A stretch of 11,960 bases of DNA from Flavobacteriaceae bacterium (GTDB lineage Bacteria > Bacteroidota > Bacteroidia > Flavobacteriales > Flavobacteriaceae). Shown here in pieces: positions 6,322 to 11,960 of the stretch. Made by a program: the position numbers and the translations under genes. How positions within the stretch are numbered: position 1 is the stretch's first letter; each line of letters begins with the position of its first letter. Below the pieces are notes generated by a model. The model was given only the letters and a program-made list of their open reading frames with translations. It ran no database searches and was not told where the DNA came from. The stretch is taken from positions 1-11,960 of the forward strand of contig JAURBD010000044.1 of assembly GCA_030829155.1 (NCBI GenBank), in the 5' to 3' direction.

Positions 6322-7874
6322 TACAAATTTTATGGGTCGACGATGAAGTTGACTTACTAAAACCCCACATTCTTTTTCTTCTCAGCAAAGGCTATAAAGT
6401 AACTTCTTGTAATAACGGTCTTGAAGCAATTGAACTTGTTCAAAAGAACCGATATGAGGCAGTATTATTAGATGAAAACATGCCTGGATTGAATGGACTT
6501 GAAACATTATCTCGTTTAAAAAACAAGCAACCCAAACTTCCGGTTATCATGGTAACTAAAAATGAAGAAGAACACATAATGGAAGACGCGATTGGCTCAA
6601 AAATATCCGATTATCTTATAAAGCCCGTTAATCCGAATCAAATTTTACTTTCTTTAAAGAAAAACTTATTGGACAAGAATTTAATTGCTGAAAAGACTTC
6701 CCGAAATTATCAGCAAGAATTCAAGAAAATAAATTTGGAATTAATGGACCTAAAAACTGTGAAAGAATGGCAAGAATTTTATCAGAAAATGATCTTTTGG
6801 GAACTTGAGCTAGAATCTTTAGTTGATCACGGCATGATTGAAATTTTTCAAAGCCAAATGAAAGAAGCAAATCAATTGTTTTCAAAATTCGTTAAAAAAT
6901 CTTATGAGAATTGGATAATCAATCCTGAAGAGGCTCCTGAATTATCTCATCGTTTATTTAAAAACAAAATAAAACCACTTCTAAAGGATAACCAACCCAC
7001 CCTTTTACTAGTGATAGATAACCTCAGATTGGATCAATGGAAAACAATTGAGCCCTTTATAATTGATTTTTATCAAATGGAAAAGGAAGATACCTATTTC
7101 AGCATTCTTCCAACAGCTACTCAATATGCCAGAAATTCCTTGTTTTCGGGTTTAACACCTTTAGAAATATCATTACAACATCCTCAATGGTGGAAAAATG
7201 ATCCTGAAGAAGGTGGGAAAAATTTATTTGAAAAAGAACTTTTGGCAGCTCAGCTCAAACGCTTGAATATAGAAGGCAAAATGAGTTATCACAAAATCAC
7301 CAACATTAAAAATGGAAAATTACTTGCCAAATCGCTTGCTGATCATAAGAATGAAAAATTAACAACCGTAGTTTATAATTTTGTAGATATGATTTCTCAC
7401 GCCAAATCAGAGATGGAGATTATCAAAGAATTAGCCTCCAATGATAAAGCATATCGTTCTTTGACTGGGAGTTGGTTTAAAAATTCCCCTTTGATAGAAA
7501 TTATTAATGCTGCTAGTGAATATAATTATCAATTGATACTAACAACAGATCATGGTACAATAAACGTTTCCCAAGCTATTGAAGTAATTGGAGACAAAGA
7601 ATCTAGTTTAAATTTGAGATATAAAACGGGAAGGAGTTTAACCTATAATTCGAATAAGGTTTTTGAAGTCAATGAGCCAAAAAATATTGGGTTACCTAAA
7701 ATCAGTATTAACAGTAAATTCATTTTTGCATTAGATTACAGCTACTTTGTTTATCCCAAAAACTTCCATCATTATGCTGCCCTATATAATAATAGTTACC
7801 AACATGGAGGAATATCTATGGAAGAAATAATAATTCCTTTTGTAGTTTTGAAGCCAAAAAGCAATATTAAATGA
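6306..7874 (+). CDS. porX: PorX-type response regulator with PglZ (alkaline phosphatase superfamily) domain
   Basis: PorX works with the PorY kinase and sigma factor SigP to control type IX secretion genes in Bacteroidota. From the ATG at 6306 (MNLQPIQILWVDDE) the protein is 522 aa. An upstream in-frame ATG at 6243 would add 21 residues before the receiver domain and is unlikely. The receiver domain spans ~5-120, with acidic pocket Asp12/Asp13, phospho-acceptor Asp56 (LLDENMPG), Thr84 and Lys106. A helical linker follows to ~225. The PglZ domain has DNLRLDQW (Asp238), PTATQYARNS (Thr270/Thr272 as nucleophile candidates), Asp361/His365, TTDHGT (Asp415, His416) and QHGG (His500). Characterised PorX PglZ domains act as zinc phosphodiesterases on oligonucleotides. 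tsaE overlaps the stop by 4 nt. porY, sigP and por/gld structural genes are not in the window. Confidence 0.93.
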   Translation: MNLQPIQILWVDDEVDLLKPHILFLLSKGYKVTSCNNGLEAIELVQKNRYEAVLLDENMPGLNGLETLSRLKNKQPKLPVIMVTKNEEEHIMEDAIGSKISDYLIKPVNPNQILLSLKKNLLDKNLIAEKTSRNYQQEFKKINLELMDLKTVKEWQEFYQKMIFWELELESLVDHGMIEIFQSQMKEANQLFSKFVKKSYENWIINPEEAPELSHRLFKNKIKPLLKDNQPTLLLVIDNLRLDQWKTIEPFIIDFYQMEKEDTYFSILPTATQYARNSLFSGLTPLEISLQHPQWWKNDPEEGGKNLFEKELLAAQLKRLNIEGKMSYHKITNIKNGKLLAKSLADHKNEKLTTVVYNFVDMISHAKSEMEIIKELASNDKAYRSLTGSWFKNSPLIEIINAASEYNYQLILTTDHGTINVSQAIEVIGDKESSLNLRYKTGRSLTYNSNKVFEVNEPKNIGLPKISINSKFIFALDYSYFVYPKNFHHYAALYNNSYQHGGISMEEIIIPFVVLKPKSNIK

Positions 7875-8278
7875 CTCAAACATATCAATTAAAGAAAATT
7901 GATGCTACAGTTCAAAAAATAATATCCCTTTCTGAATACAATATTTTCTTGTTTAAAGGTTCTATGGGAGTAGGAAAAACTACTTTGATAAATTCTTTTT
8001 GCAAGCATTTGGGAGTAATTGACACGGTCAGTAGTCCAACGTTTTCACTTGTAAATGAATATAAAACTTCTTCTCAAGAAAGCATATTTCATTTTGATTG
8101 TTATCGACTCGAATCAGAAGAAGAGGCTTTTGATTTTGGAGCTGAAGAATATCTGGATTCAGGCTATATATGCTTAATTGAATGGCCTGATAAAATAAAA
8201 TCTTTACTTCCCGATCAAGTTCACTGTATTGAATTGGATTATTTAGACCAAAATACACGAAAGATTAACTTCATATAA
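7871..8278 (+). CDS. tsaE: tRNA threonylcarbamoyladenosine biosynthesis ATPase TsaE
   Basis: TsaE is the small ATPase partner of TsaB-TsaD, needed to form t6A at position 37 of ANN-decoding tRNAs. The protein is 135 aa, normal for the family. It has a Walker A motif GSMGVGKT at 30-37, the family signature SSPTFSLVNEY at 54-64, HFDCYRL at 74-80 (the HxDxYR motif) and IEWPD at 103-107. The ATG forms an ATGA overlap with the porX stop, so translation is probably coupled to PorX. tsaB and tsaD are not in the window. Confidence 0.96.
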   Translation: MTQTYQLKKIDATVQKIISLSEYNIFLFKGSMGVGKTTLINSFCKHLGVIDTVSSPTFSLVNEYKTSSQESIFHFDCYRLESEEEAFDFGAEEYLDSGYICLIEWPDKIKSLLPDQVHCIELDYLDQNTRKINFI

Positions 8279-8313
8279 TTTAAAAGAGCATTATTTTTAC
8301 CTAAATTTTAAAT

Positions 8314-8679
8314 ATGAGTTTTTTAAAAAGATTGGGGTATTATTTGGGTGGCTTTTCAGCTGGTCTAATTTTTTTAGCTTTTTTTTTTAATGGTAAAAGG
8401 ACGCAGTGCAATTATAGCCCAGAAGCACGAGTACTTAATGATCTTTCTAAAAAAGAATGGAGATTTGCGTCAGATATTAAACCCATAATTCAGCTAGATT
8501 CACTTTCCATTTATTCTTTGGTTAAATATTCAGCTGTAGATTTTAGATCCAGTAACACATCAAAAGATAGTTGTAAGGTTTATCAAATCGAAACTGAATT
8601 GAAATTAATTAATTACGTTTTGAGAATAGAGAATTGTGAAAAAACTGCTACAATTTTAAAAATTGAGGTTCTAGACTAA
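8314..8679 (+). CDS. Small single-pass membrane protein of unknown function (DUF4258-like of Flavobacteria)
   Basis: This is a 121-aa protein with one hydrophobic segment at about residues 8-25 (YYLGGFSAGLIFLAFFF). KR residues before it (5-6) and KR after it (28-29) leave orientation uncertain, but an inner-membrane anchor with a ~95-residue soluble tail is the simplest reading. The tail contains three cysteines (Cys32 in QCNYSPEARVLNDL, Cys87 in DSCKVY, Cys108 in ENCEKTATI). It resembles, from memory, proteins annotated in Flavobacteria as DUF4258-containing, with the pattern CxYxPxARVL...PCKxY...ENCxKTATI. No function is known to me. It follows tsaE by 35 nt on the same strand, so it may share the porX transcript. 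It lacks a lipobox, so a lipoprotein is unlikely. Confidence 0.75.
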   Translation: MSFLKRLGYYLGGFSAGLIFLAFFFNGKRTQCNYSPEARVLNDLSKKEWRFASDIKPIIQLDSLSIYSLVKYSAVDFRSSNTSKDSCKVYQIETELKLINYVLRIENCEKTATILKIEVLD

Positions 8680-8687
8680 ATACTTAC

Positions 8688-8723
8688 CCGTTTTATTTAA
8701 AAAAAACCAGCTCATAAAAACGG
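8688..8723 (+). repeat. Inverted repeat CCGTTTT / AAAACGG downstream of the small membrane protein gene
   Basis: The arms are CCGTTTT (8688-8694) and AAAACGG (8717-8723), an exact 7-bp match that extends to about 9 bp if one base bulges (CCGTTTTAT with ATAAAAACGG). The loop between is A-rich, with CCAGCTC. It lies 8 nt after the stop codon at 8679, where a terminator would be expected, but there is no T-tract directly after the right arm and the stem is weak. A terminator role is only a suggestion. Confidence 0.4.
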
Positions 8724-8803
8724 ACTGACCTTTCATAAATAAAAATAGTGTTTTATTAATTTAGGGTATTTCAAACATAGGGCTTATACTTAAATAAAAT
8801 GCT

Positions 8804-8811
8804 TATTTTTA
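8804..8811 (+). promoter_or_regulatory. Candidate -7 promoter box for aroB (TATTTTTA)
   Basis: TATTTTTA matches 7 of 8 positions of the Bacteroidota housekeeping -7 consensus TAnnTTTG and sits 18 nt before the aroB ATG, in the only spacer big enough for a promoter. It is followed by an A-rich leader, usual before starts in this phylum. No good -33 TTTG lies at the expected distance; the nearest resemblance is CTTA at 8783-8786. In such AT-rich DNA a chance match is quite possible. Confidence 0.35.
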
Positions 8812-8829
8812 CAAAAAAAAATAATATTG

Positions 8830-9906
8830 ATGAAACATATTGCGGCAAAGGGATACAACGTTGAATTCTCTGAAAAACAATATCTTATATTAAACTATTT
8901 TGTAAATAAACATCAATATTCTTCGATTTTTATTCTAGTTGACATCCATACTGAGAAACTTTGTCTAAAAGAATTTTTAAGTGAATTTAACACTAAAAAT
9001 ACAGTCGAAATTATTTCAATAGATGCAGGAGAATTACACAAACACATTGAAACCTGCTCTGGAGTTTGGAAAGCTCTGTCCGAGTTAGGAGCAGATCGCA
9101 AAAGTTTATTAATCAACCTTGGAGGAGGAGTAGTAACAGATCTTGGTGGCTTTGTAGCATCAACATTTAAAAGAGGAATAGATTTTATAAACATTCCTAC
9201 TACTTTACTTTCTATGGTTGATGCCTCTGTTGGAGGAAAATCTGGAGTAGATTTGGGAGCTTTAAAGAATCAGGTCGGGGTGATTGTAAATCCAAAAATG
9301 GTTTTGATTGACCCAAGATATTTGAATACTCTTCCTTCAGAAGAATATAGAAGTGGATATGCAGAAATGTTAAAACATGGATTAATTCAAGATAAAATGT
9401 ATTGGAATAAACTTTCCAATTTTAAAAAAATCAGCACTGATGAAATTAAAGAATTGATTCATCATTCGGTGAGTATAAAACATCAAGTTGTTTCTGAAGA
9501 TCCGTATGAACACGGAGTTCGAAAAATACTTAATTTCGGACATACTCTTGGACATGCCATTGAATCTTTTTGCTTGACTCATAAGGAATCAACTACTTTG
9601 CTTCATGGTGAAGCTATTGCTGTAGGAATGATTTTAGAAGCTTATCTCTCAACTCAATTAACTAATTTGAGTATAGAAGAATGTGACAATATTAAAGATG
9701 TTTTTGACTCAATTTACCCTAAAGTAGATTTTACCGAAGAAAAAATAGATTCCATATTACAGCTTTTACAGTACGACAAAAAGAATAGCCACGGTAAAAT
9801 TAAGTTTGTACTTTTAGAAGCAATTGGCAAGCCAATTGTAGATGTTGAAGTGCCTTCAGATTTATTTAAAAAAGCATTTCGGTATTATTCAGAAAGTAAA
9901 TTTTAA
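8830..9906 (+). CDS. aroB: 3-dehydroquinate synthase
   Basis: AroB converts DAHP to 3-dehydroquinate, the second step of the shikimate pathway, using NAD and a divalent metal. I choose the ATG at 8830; a TTG one codon earlier also lies in frame but is not needed. The protein is 358 aa, normal length. The NAD-binding motif GGGVVTDLGGF begins at residue 98. It is followed by NIPTTLLSMVDASVGGKSGVD (~121-141), the substrate and cofactor segment. Metal ligands expected by family analogy are Glu179 (SGYAEMLKHG), His238 (NFGHTLGHA) and His259 (LLHGEAIAVGM). The rather long C-terminal region is intact. The stop codon overlaps that of the convergent ppc gene by 4 nt. No other shikimate gene is nearby. 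Confidence 0.97.
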   Translation: MKHIAAKGYNVEFSEKQYLILNYFVNKHQYSSIFILVDIHTEKLCLKEFLSEFNTKNTVEIISIDAGELHKHIETCSGVWKALSELGADRKSLLINLGGGVVTDLGGFVASTFKRGIDFINIPTTLLSMVDASVGGKSGVDLGALKNQVGVIVNPKMVLIDPRYLNTLPSEEYRSGYAEMLKHGLIQDKMYWNKLSNFKKISTDEIKELIHHSVSIKHQVVSEDPYEHGVRKILNFGHTLGHAIESFCLTHKESTTLLHGEAIAVGMILEAYLSTQLTNLSIEECDNIKDVFDSIYPKVDFTEEKIDSILQLLQYDKKNSHGKIKFVLLEAIGKPIVDVEVPSDLFKKAFRYYSESKF

Positions 9907-11960
9907 CAAGAATTTCTGCTTGCGTTTATGTTTCCGAATAAAGACCGAGTAACTAACTTTTCAAAAACTTCTTTTTGTTTTTCAGAATGCTTACCGGATT
10001 CATTTAACTCATGAATAGAACTCAAAGCATATTGTTGTATTGTCAACAAGGGTTGAACTATTGCCTCCCGCATTTCGATGGAATGTTTTCCTGCTGGTTG
10101 ATCTTCCATTAATTCAGAATACCCTGTAAGTTTTAAAAGCATTTGTTTAGATAAAATATACTCGTTGTGTATGATGTTCCAAAACTCTCCAAACTCTTTG
10201 TCTTTCGCTATGTGAGCAGTAAGTTTAAAAAACGATTTTGTTAAACTCATCATACTATTTGCTATCAAGGTTCTAAAAAATGCTGAATTTTTGTATAATG
10301 AATCTACTTTATTAAACTCTCCCCTGATATCAAATGATTCAATAGCTGAACCTACACCAAAAAAGCCAGGAACATTTTGTTTTGATTGACTCCAACTTCC
10401 AACAAAAGGAATTGCTCTTAAATCTGAAAAGTTTAGCTCTTTTGAACTTCCTCTTTTAGAAGGACGGCTTCCTATGTTGGTTTTTGAATAGTATTTAAGA
10501 GTACTCATGTTTTCTAAATAGGGAACAAATTTTGGATGTGATTTAAAATCACTGTAAGCTTGATAGCTAATTTCGGCTAATTGTTGCATAGTTTTACGAT
10601 CTACATCGGCTAAATGATTGTCATCATTTTTAAATACTTGATTTGAAATTCCAGAACTCAACAACTGTTCGAGGTTAAATTGACTGGAATCCAGAGTACC
10701 AAAATTTGAACTAATGGTTTGTCCTTGAACGGTTAATTGAATGTCGTCAGCTTGAATACGGCTCCCCATCGAGGCGTAGAAGTGATGCGTATTCCCTCCT
10801 CCTCTTGCTGGTGGACCTCCTCGTCCATCAAAAAATGCAACAGAAACTCCAAAATCGTTTGATACGTCAGATAATTCCTCTTTGGCTTTGTAAATACTCC
10901 AATTCGCCATAAAATAACCTCCGTCCTTTGTACCGTCAGAAAAACCTAGCATGATGGTTTGCTTCATGTTTCGGCTTTGTAAGTGCTTTTTGTACACAGG
11001 ATTTGAATATAAAGCATTCATGATTTTTTGAGAAGCTCTTAAATCATCAACTGTTTCAAAAAGAGGAATTAGATCAACAGTTGGTTTTTCCCAGCCACAA
11101 ATGCGATGTAAAGCAAATAGCTGCAACATATTCTCTATACTTTGGCAATTGCTGATTATATATCGATTACATCCTTTTTCTCCATTTCGCTTTTGAATGG
11201 CTTTCATCGCGTAAATAGAGCCCAAGGTATGTTTAACGATATCATCATCAAAAAGCGACTCAGGCACCTTTCCAGTTAATTGAGGTAAAATAACTAGACG
11301 TTCATCTAAATCGAGATTTAAATAATTTGAGGGTAAACCTGAAACATGGTCTTGTATTTTTGGATGCGAAACAATGGTTTCAAAAACATGATTATGAACT
11401 CGAGAGTCTTGACGGATATCCAGGGAAGCAAAATGAAAACCAAAAAGCTTAACTTTATTTCTAAGGTCAATTATTTCTTTCAAATAAAGACTGTTGTGCT
11501 TTTCCTTTATAATTGTCTCTATTTGCATTAATTCATGAATTACAAATTCTGAACTAATTTCTCCTATTTTTTCTGGCTCAAATAAGGTATGATACAAAGT
11601 TGATTCTAAATCACTTATTTTTTGATCAACTTCATCAAACGTTATTTTTCTTTTAAGTTTGCGTAAATCTCTGTAATAATTTCTCAGGATTGTAAACCTC
11701 AATTTTTCGGCAGTTTTCAATGTTATTTGAGGAGTAACAAATGGGTTTCCATCACGATCACCTCCAGGCCAAAAGCCTAAATCAAAGATTGAATTATCTA
11801 TGGATTCTCCTTCAAAAATGTGCTGTTCTATATAGTTATATATGACCGCAGCAGATTCATAAAAAACATTCTCCAAAAACCATGTAAGGCTAATCGCCTC
11901 ATCTAAAGGGGTTGGTTTTATCTTATTGAAAAAACGTGTTTTTCCAAGCTGAGCCAACAA
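9903..11960 (-). CDS. ppc: Phosphoenolpyruvate carboxylase, 5' end outside window
   Basis: PEP carboxylase makes oxaloacetate from PEP and bicarbonate, refilling the TCA cycle. 685 codons are present and the frame stays open to the right edge, so the N-terminal ~200 residues, including the equivalent of E. coli His138, are missing from view. In fragment numbering: GGDRDGNPFVT at 66-76, GFHFASLDIRQDSRVH at 174-189, GFSDGTKDGGYFMANW at 339-354, glycine-rich loop FFDGRGGPPARGGG at 376-389, GSRPSKRG at 497-504, LRAIPFVGSWSQSKQNVPG at 514-532. The C terminus is NASRNSC rather than the NTG ending of the E. coli enzyme. The loop has Asp where the E. coli enzyme has His579 (see findings). It is convergent with aroB, with overlapping stops and no room for a private intergenic terminator. 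Confidence 0.95.
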   Translation of the reverse strand: MLAQLGKTRFFNKIKPTPLDEAISLTWFLENVFYESAAVIYNYIEQHIFEGESIDNSIFDLGFWPGGDRDGNPFVTPQITLKTAEKLRFTILRNYYRDLRKLKRKITFDEVDQKISDLESTLYHTLFEPEKIGEISSEFVIHELMQIETIIKEKHNSLYLKEIIDLRNKVKLFGFHFASLDIRQDSRVHNHVFETIVSHPKIQDHVSGLPSNYLNLDLDERLVILPQLTGKVPESLFDDDIVKHTLGSIYAMKAIQKRNGEKGCNRYIISNCQSIENMLQLFALHRICGWEKPTVDLIPLFETVDDLRASQKIMNALYSNPVYKKHLQSRNMKQTIMLGFSDGTKDGGYFMANWSIYKAKEELSDVSNDFGVSVAFFDGRGGPPARGGGNTHHFYASMGSRIQADDIQLTVQGQTISSNFGTLDSSQFNLEQLLSSGISNQVFKNDDNHLADVDRKTMQQLAEISYQAYSDFKSHPKFVPYLENMSTLKYYSKTNIGSRPSKRGSSKELNFSDLRAIPFVGSWSQSKQNVPGFFGVGSAIESFDIRGEFNKVDSLYKNSAFFRTLIANSMMSLTKSFFKLTAHIAKDKEFGEFWNIIHNEYILSKQMLLKLTGYSELMEDQPAGKHSIEMREAIVQPLLTIQQYALSSIHELNESGKHSEKQKEVFEKLVTRSLFGNINASRNSC

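Larger units (their letters stand above)
8680..8829. other. 150-nt intergenic spacer before aroB
   Basis: This is the longest gene-free stretch in the window. It is very AT-rich, with an inverted repeat near the left end and a candidate promoter box near the right end, each listed separately. No tRNA, small RNA or riboswitch fold is recognisable. It is the most plausible place for the porX-tsaE transcript to end and the aroB transcript to begin. Confidence 0.7.

Noticed and set aside
8799..8864. Short frame of 21 codons starting at an ATG in the spacer and overlapping the aroB start (MLIFTKKNNIDETYCGK...)
   Set aside because: It is out of frame with aroB and its start sits inside the candidate promoter region; there is no sign that it is a leader peptide (no run of aromatic residues, no attenuator stem-loops).
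1..11960. Mobile element, prophage, CRISPR, toxin-antitoxin or defence cluster
   Set aside because: No transposase, integrase, regular repeat array or toxin-antitoxin pair is visible; nearly all DNA is taken up by recognisable core genes in tight array.

Overview
The window looks like a chromosomal segment from a Bacteroidota bacterium, most likely Flavobacteriia. The evidence is AT-rich DNA, a fused LpxC/FabZ protein, a PorX-type response regulator with a PglZ effector domain, few Shine-Dalgarno-like sites, and a PEP carboxylase with an unusual glycine-loop sequence. I see no insertion sequence, prophage, CRISPR array, tRNA or rRNA. It reads as core genome rather than an accessory island.

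Left block (1-6321, all minus strand). Transcription runs right to left through seven tightly spaced genes: an HD-domain phosphohydrolase, lpxD, the lpxC/fabZ fusion, lpxA, efp, sucD, and the first 104 codons of a fabG-type ketoreductase cut by the left edge. Gaps are 24 nt or less, or genes overlap, except for 58 nt between efp and sucD. The block joins the first steps of lipid A synthesis with fatty-acid elongation (FabZ, FabG), elongation factor P and a TCA-cycle subunit.

Middle block (6306-8679, plus strand). Divergent from the HD gene are porX, tsaE (4-nt overlap with porX) and a small single-pass membrane protein. The two divergent genes have essentially no intergenic space, and their annotated starts overlap by 16 nt.

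Right block. A 150-nt spacer (8680-8829) holds an inverted repeat and a possible promoter, followed by aroB (3-dehydroquinate synthase, plus strand). aroB ends tail-to-tail, with a 4-nt overlap, on a minus-strand PEP carboxylase gene whose N-terminal part lies beyond the right edge.

I did not find an undescribed system that I can defend. The points most worth a second look are the PGKGP loop of EF-P, an Asp at the place of E. coli His579 in PEP carboxylase, the head-to-head HD/PorX pair (two predicted nucleotide-phosphate hydrolases), and a TATTTTTA box recurring just upstream of four gene starts.
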